Source of the DNA: Aptenodytes patagonicus
Lineage: Eukaryota; Chordata; Aves; Sphenisciformes; Spheniscidae
Direction of reading: 5' to 3'
DNA: 64,000 bases
NCBI RefSeq assembly: GCF_965638725.1
Contig: NC_134951.1
Coordinates: 496,001-560,000 of the forward strand
In this document: positions 21,901 to 34,419 of the stretch, piece after piece
Layout of the letters: the number at the start of each line of letters is the position of its first letter
How positions within the stretch are numbered: position 1 is the first letter of the stretch
Position numbers and translations under genes: made by a program
The notes under the pieces: generated by a model
What the model was told of the DNA's origin: nothing
Seen by the model: only the letters and a program-made list of their open reading frames with translations
Databases searched by the model: none

Positions 21901-24900
21901 ATGGTGACCAGGGGCACCCCGTGGCACCGCATGTTCTCGTACAGGTTGATGTCCCCCCCTTGCACCTGGGTGCTGGCCGAGATGGTCCTGGGCGGGGGGA
22001 CGGGGTGGTGAGCAGGCGCCCGGCGGCACAGGGAGCCCCCTCCCCGGCCCACCCCCCCCCCACCCCCCCCGCTGGCTGCACTTACTTGGTGGCCTCGGGG
22101 TCCCAGACCACGACGTCGGCGTCGGCCCCAGGGATGATCCGGCCCTTGCGGGGGTACAGGTTGTGGATCTTGGCGGCGTTGGAGCTGGTCACAGCCACGA
22201 AGCGGTTCTCATCCATCTTGCCCCCGACCTGCCACCGGAGCAGGGGGGGGGTGAGGATGTGCCGGGCCGCATCCTGCCCCAGCCCCGCAGCGCTGCCCGG
22301 CTGCCTGCGCCCCGTCCCTCGCGCTCCGTGCTGCCCACCCCAAACCCTCCCCAACACCTCAGGGGGTGCTGCCGGGGCCGTGGCCCTTGCTGGGACCCAC
22401 CGGGTTGCACTGGGGAGCACCTCGCCCGCCCCCGTGCCAGAGGGCAAACACCCCATGGGACGTCCCGTGGGACCCGGGGAAAGGGCCCTCCCGCCCCAAA
22501 GCTGGGGCAAGCTCAGCCCAAGCCGGACCCACTGCTGAGCCCCCCTGAGAGCCGGGGGCAGGGGGCAGCCCTGTCCTAGCCCTGTCCCGGGGGTGCCTGT
22601 GGGTAGGGGAGGGGTGCGGGACCCCGTACCACGCCTCGCTCCCAGATGATGTTCATGCGGTCCTGCACCCCGCTGACGCCGTGGGGGATCTTGGTGAAGT
22701 CCTCCTTGCCCATGGCTTTCTGCTTGGTGCTGAAGGGCCGGTGGTCGGAGGCCACGATGTTCAGCGTGTCGCTGTGGGAGGAGGGGGCAGAGCTGCTGAC
22801 GGCACGGCCGGGGCGGCTTGGCCACAGCCAGCCGGCGGCGGGGCAGGCGGCTGGGAGCGGGGTGCCCGGGGAGCTCAGTGCCCGAGGAATGGAGCGCCCA
22901 TGCAGTGGGGTGCCTGGGGAGCTCAGCATCCAGGGAGCAGGGTGCCTGGGGAGTGGGGCACCCACGCCATGGGGTGCCCGGGGATCTCAGCACTTGGGGA
23001 GCAGGGTGCCCGGGGAGTGGGGCACCCATGCAGTGGGGTGCGCTGGGAGCTCGGTGCCCGGGGAACTCAGCATCTGGGGAGCGGGGTGCCTGAGGAGCTC
23101 AGTGCCCGGGGAGTGGGGTGCTTGGGGAGCTCAGCACTTGGGGAGCGAGGTGCTCGGGGAGTGGACACCCACGCAATGGGGTGCACAGGGAGCCGGGTGC
23201 TCAGGGAGCTAAGCGCCCGGGGAGCAGAGTGCCTGGGGAGTGGGGCACCCACGCAGTGGGGTGCCCGGGGAGCTCAGTGCCCAGGGAACGGGGTGCCCAG
23301 GGAGGGGGGTGCCCAGGGAATGGGGCACCCAGGGAGTAGGGTGCCTGGGGAGCTCAGTGCCCGGGAAGCGGGGTGCCCAGGGAATGGGGCACCCACACGG
23401 TGGGGTGCCCGGGGAGCTCGGTGCCCAGGGAGCGGGGTGCCCAGGGAGGGGGGTGCCCAGGGAATGGGGCACCCAGGGAGTGGGGTGCCTGGGGAGCTCA
23501 GCACCCAGGGAGCAGGTTGCTTGGGGAGCTCAGTGCCCGGGGAGTGGGGTGCCCAGGGAATGGGGCACCCACACAGTGGGGTGCCTGGGGAGCTCAGTGC
23601 CCGGGGAGCGAGGTGCCCAGGGAATGGGGCACCCATGCAGTGGGGTGCCCAGGGAGCTCAGTGCCTGGGGAGCGGGGTGTCTGGGGAGATCAGCACCCAG
23701 GGAGCTCAGTGCCTGGGGAGCGGGGTGTCTGGGGAGATCAGCACCCAGGGAGCAGGGTGCCTGGGGAGTGGGGCACCCACGCAGTGGGCTGCCCAGGGAG
23801 CTCAGTGCCCAGGGAACGGAGCACCCATGCAGTGGGGTGCCCAGGGAGCCCAGCACCCAGGGAGCAGGGAGCCCAGGGAGTGGGGTACCCATGCAGTGGG
23901 GTGCCTGGGGAGTGGGGCACCCAGCATCCCAGGTGCTCAGCGAGTGCTTGGGAAGTGCAGCACCCACAGAGCGAGGCCCCGAGGGAGCACAGTGCCTGGG
24001 AGGTGAGGCACCCAGAGAGCCTGGTGCCCAAGAAGTAAGGTGCTGGGGATGTGGGGTGCCTGGGGGCTAGCCCAAGGAGGGGGGGGTGCCTGAAGGATGG
24101 GGTGTCTGGAGAGCGCAGGGGAGCAGGGTGCCTGGGGAGCAGGGCGCCAGAACGCGTGATGCTGGGGTGACGGGGCAGCCAGATGGCGTGGCACCTGGGA
24201 GCAGGACGCCTGGGCACGCTGGACACCGGGGATGCCCGGAGAGCACCGCGCCCTGGGAGCGGGGTGCCCAGCGAGCGTGGCAGCTGGGGAGGGGGTGCGG
24301 GGAAGCATGGCCCGCAGGGAGGGGTGCCCATGGCGTGGGGTGCCCGGGGTGCCTCACTTAGCGAGCAGGCTCATGAGGTAGGCGGAGGTGTTGGTGTCCA
24401 GGCGCAGCGGTGGCACGGTGACATAGGCGGCGGCGTGGAACCAGTCCTGGTGGTAGTAGTGCAGCCCGGTGAGCGTGGCGTGCGCCGTGGTCGTCTCCGC
24501 GTACACCACCTTCCCTGCCGGGGCGGAGGCACACGCGTGGGGCTGGGGGCAGCGGGGCGGGGGGGCGGGTGTGCGAGGGAGGGGCGTGCACGGGCAAGTT
24601 GCAAGGAGCGCGTGTGAGCTCTGCCCGTGCCGGTATCTCTGCAGGCAGCGTGTGCCCCCGTCTGGGCACGAGCCCCACGTCCACGTGCGTGCCCGCGTGC
24701 ACACGTGTGCTCACGTCTGTGCTGCGTGTCTGCGCAAGCAGAGCTGCGGGTGCCCTGCGGCTGTGGGCCCGCGGGTGCACGCGCGTCCGAGGGCACGTCT
24801 CCGCGCCCACACACGTGCTCCTGGGCCCGCGTGTCCCTTCCCGCCTGCACCCCTGCCCGTGCGAGAGCCCGCGCGTCTCTGCGTGCGTCCACGGCCCCGC

Positions 24901-27900
24901 ATCTCCTGCGCCGCGCGTGCCCACGCCTCCGCACGGGACACGGCCCTGCATGTGCCCCTGCCCGTGCTCCTTCAAGCCCGTGACCTTCCCGGTGCCCACA
25001 TTCGCCCCGTCTGTGTCCCGTGTCCCCGCGTGTCCCCCTCTGCCCACGCGTGTCGGAGCCTCCCGTCCAGGGACAGCCCGCACGGCAGGGGGCGGAGCCA
25101 CAGGGCAGGGGGCGGAGCCACAGGGCAGGGGGCGGGGCCCGGGGCGCCAAGAGCCGGGGGCGGTGCTGCAGGTGGGGCGGAGCTAAGGGCTCTTCCACAG
25201 TAGGGGGCGGGGCTACAAGGCAGGGGGGAGCGCCAGGGGCTCCGCCTGCAGAGGGCGGGGCCAGCGGGCGAGGGGGCGGGACCAGCGGGCGAGGGGGCGG
25301 GACCAGCGGGCGAGGGGCGGGGCCAGCGGGCTCCCGCCGCATGGCCGCGATCCCGGGGGAGATGGAGGTTTTGCCCCACTGGGGCCAGACCCCCACCCAC
25401 ACCGAGTCCGGGACCCACGGGGGTCCCCGTCCCACCCCACTGCCAGCCCGGGGGAGTGTGGGGGGGTGTGGGGCCCACGTCCTGCCCCAGGGGGAGGCCG
25501 CTCCCGGGGGTCCCCATCCGGGCCCCCTACCTTGCATCTTGGCGGCGGCGACGACGTCCCCCGCAGACATGCTGGAGACGTTCACCAGGTAGACGGGGCA
25601 GTGGGTCTGTGGACAGGGGGTCAGTGCCACCGTCCCCGCGGCGCCCCGGCTCCGTGGGGGGGTCCCCGCGCCCCTACCGGGGCGCAGGGACCCCCCCACG
25701 GAGCTGGGGCACCCACCCCCAGATGTGGCAATGGGGGATGCCCCAGCCGCAGGAGGAGGTGGGATGCCCACCGCGCTCCGGCACGGCCGTGTGCCGCACA
25801 CCCAGCTCGCTCGCGGGGGCGGGGGGGGAACGGGACCCCGGCACGAACCGTCCTGGCCGCCTGGCTCAGGACCACTCACCCTGTTGGCAATGGTGATGAC
25901 GCGGTGCGTGGCCTCGGCTTCCAGCTGCGGGGAGAGCGGGCGGTGAGACGCACGGCACGGCACGGCACGGCACGGCACGGCACAACGCCCCAGCCGGGGT
26001 ACGGCGCGGGGTCAGGCCCGGTGGCACCGATGGGTGGGTGGGTGGGTGGTGCGAGGATGGGTGTATGGACAGGCGTGTTGGTGCACGGACGGGTGTGCAG
26101 ATGGCGTGCCGGTGGTGCGGAGACGGGTGTGCAAATGGTTGCGCAGATGGTGTGCAGACAGGTGCATGGATGGCGTGCGGATGGGTGCACGGACGGCACG
26201 GGTGGGTGCATGGGTGGGTGCATGGGCGGTGCCAGCTGTGAGGATGCCCCGGAGCATCCCAGCCACGTCCCGGGCCACCGCCTGTGCTGGGACTCGGGGA
26301 CGCCAGCAGTCACCTACCTCTTCGGGCCGGCTGATCTCAATGCCCTCCGGCCCAGTGATGCCCAGGTCCAGCGCCTCCTTCGCTCCCTGGGGAATGCGGG
26401 GGGGAGGCGTGGTGTGTGTCAGGGTGGGGGCGACGCGGGGGGCTCTGCCCCATCGCTACCAGGCCCCTCATGGGCACCCCCCAGCCCCGGCGCTCACCTC
26501 AGCCACCAGCTCGCCGTTTTCGGCGTGGACCCGGGCGATGGCCCCGATGTCGCGGCAGGCCCGGAAGACCTGGTAGAGCTCGCTGTCCCGCAGCATGTAC
26601 AGGTCCTTGTACGTCATAAACATCTGGAAGGAGTTCACCCCCTTCTCCCGCACCAGCGTCTCCATCTCTGCCTTCACCTGCGCCGGGACGGGGGGGGTCA
26701 GCGCGGTGGCGGGGGGGGGCACAGCAGCTCCGGGGTACACGGGCAGCCATGGGACACGCTCCCCCCCCTCCACGGGGCAGGCGTGGGGCGAGGTGCCCCC
26801 CGCCACGGGGCAGGGACCGACGCTTTGCCCTTGGGGACGCGAGAAGCAGGATTTGTGCACGCACCCCGGGGCGATCTGGGGAGCGACAGATGCTGGGGAG
26901 GAGCGGGGGGGATTTTGCTCGCCGTGTCACGCTGTGATCTGGCCCTGGCCTGGCCGGTGCTGGGATGCACCCCGGGGGGACACCTGCTCCGTCCCCATCC
27001 ATCCCCTGCTCTGCCTGGGGAGGGTCTGGCCGGGCCATGGGGTACGCAGGGGCCGGGGGGTCTCCCTGAAGCATGGCCGGGAGCAGCCTGGCTCAAGCCA
27101 GGCCTGATCCTGCTCCGGCAGCTTCGGCGGGGACTGCAGGGGCTGAGCGTGCCGTGGGACGGGGTCCGGGCGCCGAGCAGGGCCAGCCCCCATGGGGGTC
27201 GTGCTGCAGGATGGGGTCCCCCCTGAGCTGGGACCACCGTGCTCGGGCGTCCCGGTCCCCTCCATGGAGCAGCAGCACCTTCCCCGCCCCGGCGAGGGGC
27301 TCAGCCCCACAGGGACCCCCTGCCCCGCTGAGCCCGGATCAAGGCAGCTCAAAAGGCAGCCTGGGGGCTCAGCCCAGCCCACCCCAACAAGCAGCTAATG
27401 GGATCAGCGGGGCTGGGAATTAGCCCCTGCTGCAGCAGCTGCTCCCGGGCACCGTGGCCCCGGCGCCTGCCTCGCTGTGCCGGGGTCAGAGCCTTGCCGT
27501 ACCGGCGCGGCACGGCCAGACTCACCTTGGGCGCCCACCAAGTGATGCCCATGTGCAGGGCGTAGTCGCAGCAGACCTTGGGGTCGGCCAGGCTGCGGCA
27601 CTTCTCGTAGGCGTCCAGCAGCGAGGTCTCCTTGTCGGGCAGGACGTGGCCGATGATCATCGTCGTACCCCCCACCAGGGCTGCCTGTGGGTGTCGGGGA
27701 CAGCGGTGGTGAGGGGACAGGATTTGCCCCGCTGGGGAACGGCCCCTGGGGCCTGCGGTGCTGCCCACGCCGCGGGGCGGCACTAATCCTGCCTGGCTAC
27801 GAGCGGGGCTAATCCCCTGGGCAGCCAGGCTAGGGCAGCCACATTTGGGGCACGGAGTTGCCCGCAGGCAGGTGGGGGCCCTGGGCTGGGCCCCATTGCA

Positions 27901-29843
27901 GGCAGGGATCCCCCCCCCCCATCACCCTGGGGTGCAACTGCCCCCCGCGGCGCCCTGGCCCTGCCCGCGGCTGCCTGGTTGCAGCAGCACATCTGGGCAC
28001 ACGACACATCTGGAGGGCCCCATCCTGCCGCCCGCCGGGGCACTGACTGCGCCCCCCCCCCCCCGCCACCGACCGCTGGATTTGGGGTGCCAGGGGGACG
28101 CCCTGCCTGGGCTGCCCATGGGCCTGGGCACCGCAGCCGCCGCGCCCCCAGCGTGGGGCACGATTCGGGATGGGGCTGCCCAGCCCAGGCCAGGCAGCAC
28201 GGGGGCCGCAGGGAGAGCCCCCCCGCTGCGGCACACGTGGGCAGCAGGGCGGGCGCCGTCGCGCCTGACGGCGTCCCCGGCTCACCTGGCCCGGCTAATC
28301 CCCAAAGCTCCTTTACCAATTGGCCATCGCGGGCTGGCACGGGCCAGTGGCACCAGTGCAGTGCTGTGAGGCAGCCTGCCGGGACGGGGAGCAGGCACGG
28401 CACGGGGTGCCCACGGTCGCTGCCCTGGCTCCCTGCCCTCCAGCACATCACCAGGCCCCTCCGGGCCCCTCGCTGTGCCGTGGCACAGGGCCTGCCCCGG
28501 CACCCCAACCCCTTTGCTGCAGCAGCCGTGGCAGAGCCGAGCCCCCTGCCCAGGGATGCTGAGCACCCCGGGGCCAGGCACGGCCAGCACCAGCCCGGCA
28601 CAATGGCTGCTCTGTGTGGGCTGCTGGAGACGGCCAGCCCCGGTGCTGCCCGGGACAAGCCTGTGCCGGCCCCTCGACAGGCAGCGGCACCCGGTGCATG
28701 GCACCACCGGCCCCTCGACAGGCAGCGGCACCCGGTGCACGGCACCACCGGCCCATGGCAGGGCCCTGCAGCACAGGGAGAGCCCCGAGCCGGGCTGGCA
28801 CCGCGGTGCGTCCCCACGGCAGCCTCGCTGCTATAGGTGCCTTCCACCGAGCCCGGCCCGGGTTTGCCATGCTCTGGTCTGGAGCTGGACGAGTGTCCCC
28901 CTCAGCAGGGTCTGCGGGGCGCCGAGGGGTCCCCACGCAGGACAGCGCCTTTGCTGCGGGCAGGTGGGCTGCACCCCATGGGGACCGTCCCTGCCGGGGC
29001 GCCCACCCCTCTGCTCGCCCTCCCAGGGCTGGCAGCGAACGTGGCCGGGCAGGGGGGCCAGGCTCCCGGCTGCCTGGGCCGGGGGCTCATCTGCCGGAAA
29101 GTGGCATCTTTCGCCCGCTGCCCTGTGCCAGCAGCATCGGCTCGCCGGGGGCACGGCCAGCGGCACGTGGGGAGCCATGGGAGCAGAGGGGCTCCACGAC
29201 GGCACAGGGCGCTGCGGCCCCGGTGAGGGAGGAGGATGCTCACAGCAAGCGGACCTGATGGATGGGGACACGGGGACAGCCTGTGCACGGTGCCAGGCCG
29301 CCGGGGAGTTGATGCAGCCAGCTGCCCGCAGTGCCGGGGCAGAGAGCCTGCCCACGCCGTGCAGCTCTCACCAGCGGGGCCCGGCCACCGAACGCTCTCA
29401 CCTGCCCGGCATTCCCCTTGGCTGCGGATGCTCCACGCCGACCCCCTGCAGCACCTGCCGGCACCCCGGGGGGCCAGGGAGCCCTCCCCGAGCAAACCCA
29501 CCCACCGGGGGCTCGGGGTGTGGGCAGAGGGTGCAGGCAGCGCGCCCGGGGGGTGCAGGTGGGGGCCGCGGCCGGGTGGTACCTTGGTGCCATGGTAGAA
29601 GTCATCCACGCAGGTGGCGTTCATGAAGGTCTGGTGGAAGTGGGTGCTGGTGTCGATGCCGCCCGGGATGACGAGCTTGCCGGTGGCGTCGATGACCTTG
29701 GCCCCGCCAGGGATCATGAGCTCGCGGCCCACTTGCTGGATGATGCCGTTCTCGATGTAGACGTCCGCCTCCAGCGTGCAGTCGTCATTCACCACCTTCC
29801 CCCCCTTGATGAGGATCCGCATGGTGGCCGCGTTGGCGAGCAT
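18939..29843 (-). CDS. DPYSL5: Dihydropyrimidinase-like 5 (CRMP5)
   Basis: Twelve coding exons (5' to 3'): 29583-29843, 27526-27684, 26498-26677, 26318-26386, 25880-25924, 25531-25606, 24358-24514, 22630-22771, 22086-22228, 21780-21987, 20000-20168 and 18939-19024. They total 564 codons plus stop, the same as mammalian CRMP5. The ATG at 29843 starts M-L-A-N. The protein has the amidohydrolase (dihydropyrimidinase-like) fold. CRMPs are non-enzymatic cytosolic tetramers that bind tubulin and regulate neurite outgrowth and growth-cone signalling. The C-terminal tail (exons 12-13 region, ~residues 480-564) carries the Ser/Thr-rich regulatory segment and ends S-S-G-I-W, specific to CRMP5. All introns are GT-AG with consistent phases, including a 45-bp exon (15 codons). 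Several introns contain minisatellites. Confidence 0.97.
22850..24330. repeat. Minisatellite in DPYSL5 intron (22772-24357)
   Basis: The intron is almost entirely a degenerate array built from short ~10-20-bp blocks such as GTGCCCGGGGAGCTCAGTG, GGGGTGCCCAGGGAATGG and GGCACCCACGCAGTGG. They are arranged in irregular higher-order units of about 60-180 bp. It leaves a stop-free frame on the plus strand (22681-24006), which is a by-product. The array decays beyond 24060. Confidence 0.92.
25070..25335. repeat. GC-box tandem repeats in DPYSL5 intron
   Basis: An 18-bp unit (GCAGGGGGCGGAGCCACA, three copies, 25085-25140) is followed by a 21-bp unit (four copies from about 25255; CCAGCGGGCG starts at 25261, 25282, 25303 and 25323). 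Each unit contains GGGCGG-type Sp1 sites. Confidence 0.85.
25950..25984. repeat. (CACGG)n pentamer repeat
   Basis: Seven near-perfect CACGG/GGCAC pentamers follow the acceptor side of DPYSL5 exon 25880-25924, inside the intron. Confidence 0.85.
26028..26235. repeat. Short minisatellite in DPYSL5 intron
   Basis: Degenerate ~12-24-bp units of the type GATGGGTGTGCAGATGGTGT lie between exons 25880-25924 and 26318-26386. Confidence 0.8.
27685..29582 (-). other. DPYSL5: DPYSL5 intron between first two coding exons
   Basis: A GC-rich intron of 1.9 kb. It contains a locally duplicated segment of about 50 bp (GGCCCCTCGACAGGCAGCGG at 28668 and 28709). No gene or transposon is recognised. Confidence 0.55.
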
Positions 29844-29847
29844 GGCG

Positions 29848-32800
29848 CTGTGAGGGCAGGCGTCAGCCCCGGGGCGGCCGCCGGGTGCCCCCGTCCCACA
29901 CAGCCCCCCAGGGCCAGGGTGGGGCTCACCCCCATTGCCCACCCCTGAGGGTCCCAGGCTGGCACGGTGCTGCCGCTGCGGGGGTGAGTCCCCCTTCTCG
30001 GCACGGGGACCCGGTGCAGGCAGACAAGCAGGCAGGACTCCGGGCAGCCCCGCGGCTGCGCATCCGACATGCCCGTCCCCACCCTGGGCCATGTCAACAC
30101 TGGATTATCCTGGGAAATCCACGGGGGGGGGGGGGGCCGGGGCGCCGAGTCAGGGGCTGCCGCCGTGCCGAGCCCCCCTGCTCTGGCGATGTGAGCCTGC
30201 ACCCCGGCCAGCGCTGCCCGCCCCGTGGTCCCAGCACCCGGAGCCGGCCATGGAGCGGGGCTGCAGGACCCCCACCCCTTCCAGCCCCACACGCTGCCCC
30301 CCCCTCGCCCCCTCCCCCCCCCCCGGCTGTGGACAGGGACCCCGGTGCGAGGGAGGGGGGCCGAGCCTCGGCTGCTGGTGCCGTGCGTGCCGAGGGGACG
30401 CTGCTGGGGCTTCTCCCTGGGGCGCGAGCACCCATGCTTGGGGCAGGCTGCCCGCCTTGTCCTGGTGGCACCGTGGGGTGGCCGGGGCCGGTGTGGAGAG
30501 TGCCGGAGCTGGCATCACACGCCGGGGCCTCTGCCCCACCGCCCCGCACGGTGCCAGCTCTGCCGGAGCCCCCTGCGCCGCCCCAGCGCCGCCTTCTCCC
30601 CCCCCCCAGCAGCGAGGGGTGTCCCCAGACACGATCTATAATTCATTTGGTAGATGAAGGTCAAACGCGATCGACCCATCTGAGCAGGGACGGCACGCAA
30701 CGGCTGCGCGGGCACCCCGGGAGCGCGTCCCGCCCTGGGGGCACGAGGTGGGCTGGGACCCCACCAGAACCCACCCCCCCAGAGACCCCTCTTGCGGGGA
30801 CCCCTGCCCCATGGAAGCCCCCCCAGGGACCCCGGCGGTGCTGCCCGTGCAGGGCCATGCCCAGCGGGGTCGGGCAGTGCTGCCTCCCCTCCTCCAGACA
30901 AAGGCCAGGGCGCGCATGTGGGCAGCAGGGCACTGCCTGGCCTCGCCGACACGACCACGGGGCAGAGCCCACGGCAGCGCCGGCCGCGGCTGACCCGCAC
31001 CGAGCAGCTCCGGCTGTTGCGGGGCAAGCGGGGCCCCAGCACCCACCCGACCCCAATCTCCCCAGGCCCCTGGACAGGGACGGCGCACGCTGTCCCCGCC
31101 GCGACGCCGGGGCCAGCACCGGGCCATGGGGCAGAGGATGCTGCCGGTGGGGGCACGGTCCCTTGTGGCAAGGGGCTGGCCCGGTGCCCCCACGGCCCTG
31201 CCGCTGCTCTGCGCGGATGCTGGGGCTGGGGCACCGCTCCGGAGGGACTGGCCTGAGCACGTGCCAGCGATTCCCAGCCGCCCAGCGAAACGCCGGCTCG
31301 GCAGTAAATGGCTTCCCCGGGCGCCGGACCTGGCAGAGAGCCGCGGTGGCTGTCGGGGCAGAGCTGGGCCCTGCCAGCAGCTGAGCATTCCCGGCGCTGC
31401 GGGCAGGAGCAGCTGCCCGGGGAGGGTGGGCGGCTGTGCCCACCACAGGGCCACAACCGCGCTGGGGCTGGGGGGCACCGGGAGCCCTTCCCTGGGCCGG
31501 CTCCTGCCCTGGGGCTCCGCAACGGCAGTGCCAGCCCTGCCGCGGGCAAGCCCGGTGCCGGCCCGTGCCTCGTCCCGCCGCTCTCACCCCGGTACAGGAC
31601 CGCAGCGAGCACCTGCCGGGGTTCCGCAGGCAGCCCCCCTGCCACGGGGAACGCTCCTGGGAAAGGCAGCCCCCCGCCCTGCCAGGAATGCTGCCGCCAT
31701 GCACAGCTGCGCCGGCTGCTGAGGGACGGCAGAGGAAAACGGGTCCCAGTGGAGCCGAGGCAGGATGGCAGCGACCTTCCCGCCGGCAGCAGCTCCTCAT
31801 GCAGCATGCCAGGCTGCCGCGGCACGCCGGGCACCGGCACACCAGCCCGGCCGGTCCCGGGGCAGCCCCTGCCCCTACCTGCCCCCCCCGCCGCGCCCCC
31901 CAGGCCCGGGCTCTGCCTCAGGCACCCAGGGAAGCTGCTGCCCCGTGCAAGAGCTGTGCTGGCGGGCACCCGGACCCACGGCCGCACTGCTGGCCCCAGG
32001 GGGATGAGGGGGATGAGGGGGACAGCCCCAGCCGGAGACCTGCCGAGCCCCCGCGCCAGCAGCAGCCAGGACGGGGAGAGATGTCGGGGCAGAGACCGAC
32101 CTTGGTGGGGTGAGGGACCACAGGAGACACAGTGGTGCCCACTGCCCCCCCCCCCCCCCCCACTGCCCCCCCCGGGACCCCAGGGCAGGGGTGGGCTGGG
32201 CAGGGGGGTGTTCACACGGCACAGGAATGGGGGTGCGGGAGGGAAGTGGTGCATGGCACCCCGAGATGAAAGCAGGTTGCTGTGACGGACAGATCTGGAG
32301 CGCGGCAGCGCGTGGGGAGGCAGCCTGTGCCGGCTCCCAGCGGTGCCGCAGCACCCCCCCCCCCCCGTGCGGCACGGGCAGGGCCCCCCGGCACAGGTGG
32401 GACGGGGGGGAGGAGGGCACAGGTCCCCACAGCCATGTCCCAGCCCCGCTCCCCACAGCGGCTTGGGGAGGGGGTGACTGTGCCCCCCCCCCAAACCACC
32501 GTGCCCCTGCTGTGCCCGGTGCTGCACAGAGCAGGATGGGAGCCGACCCGCCCCGGGGTCCCGCACAGCCATGGCTGCCCTGGGGCTGTGCGGGCAGGGC
32601 CATGCTGCCGGACACGGCCCGACTGCCGGCTGGATCCGGGAGGTCCTGGTGCAGGTGGGCGGGTGGGCTCTCCGGCCCCACAGCCCCGGCCCCACGGGGG
32701 AGGTGGGGGAGAGGGTGGCTGCCACGGGTGTGCTGGAAGGGGGTGAGCGTGGCAGAGCGTGGCAGAGCGCGGCAGAGCGTGGCAGGCAGGCAAGGCGCTG

Positions 32801-34400
32801 CCTGTGGGGATGGAGCATCACTCGAGGACACAGGCGAGGGCGAGCCCGGCGTGGGCTGGACACGATGGACAGACAAGGGCTGGCAGCTCAACACGCTGCC
32901 CGTGGCCTCGGCCACCACGGAGCCGCCCACGCCGCCGCTGCCACCGCCACCATGCTCCCCCCCACCCCGCTGTGCCGGGCCCCTTTCCTGCCCCCTCCTC
33001 GGGGACCCAGCCAGCCACCCCCCGCACCCAGCCCCAGGAGAGCCCCGCTGCCCCGACACCGAGCCCCCAGGACTGGGCATCGCTGCCCCCCACCTCCTGC
33101 ACCGCCAGCTGCCGCTCCAGCCATCACGCCGGTCCCCATGCCCAGCCCAGGCTGCCCACCGTGGACTGTCTGGCACGCCAGTCCCCCTCCCCAGCTCACA
33201 CCCAGTCCCCCCCCAGCTCACACTGAGCATCCCCAAGGGCTCTGCCCCTCTGTCCCCCAGTGTGCTGCAGTGCCAGCGCGGCACAGCCTGCCCTGGGAAC
33301 ACCAGGGCTCTTGCCCGCGCCCCGGCGAGCCGCTGCGGCGCGGTGGCACAGCCAGCATCAGGCAGCGGCGGCGGCGGCGGCGGCTGCTCGCTGAGGCAGC
33401 AGGCGGGAGGTTTCCGCGAGACAACAGGTTCCCCAGGCCAGGCAGAAACGCAGTGTCAGCACCGGGGGGGGGGGCGCAAGCATCCTCAGGGACCCCCCGC
33501 CACCGCAGCCGGCACCCCCACGCCGCAGGCCCCTGGCTCGGCCGTCCTTGGGCGCTGCCGGCAGCCCTGGCCGAGCCCCGGGAGGCGGGGGGCCGCGGTG
33601 GCGCTTCCCGGCATACAAAGCAGCGCGGCCATCTCGGGGGGCTGGCGGCCCCCCCAGCGCCCGCCGGCTGCTCCGCCGGCCCCGAGCCACCAGGGCTGGT
33701 GGGGCGGGGGCACGGGGACAGCTGTGACCCCGGCAGGACAAAGGGACCCCTGCCCCGGCGGGGGCTGCTGGGGGGGCACCTGTTGGGGCCGGGGCGGCTG
33801 CTGGGCCTGGCCTTTGTGCTGGGACGGTGGGGATGCGGCGCGGCCGCACGCAGAGCTGCATTGTGCGGCGAGGCGAGGACAGAGGCTGCTCCCGTGCCCG
33901 GCCTGCCGCAGCCCCTCCACCGCCCCCTGCTTTTGTCTGTGCCGGTGAGCCCCCCGGCACCCACCCTGCCCGGCACCCACCCTCCCGGCTGGGGCTGCTC
34001 CGCCTGGGCCCTGTCCGGGACCCTCCTTTGTCAGGGGCCGGGCTCGGTGACTGTCCCCTCCCTGGCAGGATCAGCCCCGCCGGTGACACCAAACCACAAC
34101 CGCCACCTGTCCCCGGCCGGTGGTGGCAGCTGGGTGGGCATCGACCCCCCGCCCCGGAGATGCCTTCTTGGGTGGTCACGACCGCCATGTCCCCCCAACC
34201 CTGCCCCTTCCCCGGCTCCGTTTTGGTTACAGCCAGGCCGGGAGCCGGCGTACCGCTCCGGTGCTGCGCGAGGGGCCTGGGCTGCCCTGCCCTGCTGCCG
34301 GGGGGCCCGCCGGCCGCCCCCCCGGCCAGGATGAGCTCCGGTGCTGGGATGACCGAGCCACCGCCCCGGGAGGGACGGGGAGACCCGAGCTGCCCCGCGG
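29848..34400 (-). other. DPYSL5: Region upstream of DPYSL5 ATG exon (probable 5'UTR intron)
   Basis: The ATG exon has an acceptor (CACAG, exon starting at 29847), so at least one non-coding exon lies to the right. The sequence is GC-rich and gene-free. A short AT-rich patch at 30625-30690 stands out. A GTGGCAGAGC decamer repeats about four times at 32745-32785. Confidence 0.55.
30625..30692. other. AT-rich island, possible conserved non-coding element
   Basis: A ~65-bp stretch contains ATCTATAATTCATTTGGTAG and lies abruptly within >70% GC sequence. I see no coding potential. It could be a regulatory element or a decayed repeat. Confidence 0.35.
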
Positions 34401-34419
34401 TGACCGGGGGACCACGATC

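Noticed and set aside
22681-24006. 441-codon plus-strand frame with repeated [12 protein letters not shown]-like blocks
   Set aside because: It lies entirely on a minisatellite within a DPYSL5 intron and reads as repeat translation; no start context, splice or family support.
22618-24620. CRISPR-like array in the DPYSL5 intron or at 36.3-37.0 kb
   Set aside because: Eukaryotic context and contiguous units without unique spacers: these are minisatellites.
30515-32863. 782-codon minus-strand frame upstream of DPYSL5
   Set aside because: GC-driven open frame; composition like its shadows, no domains, no conserved block.
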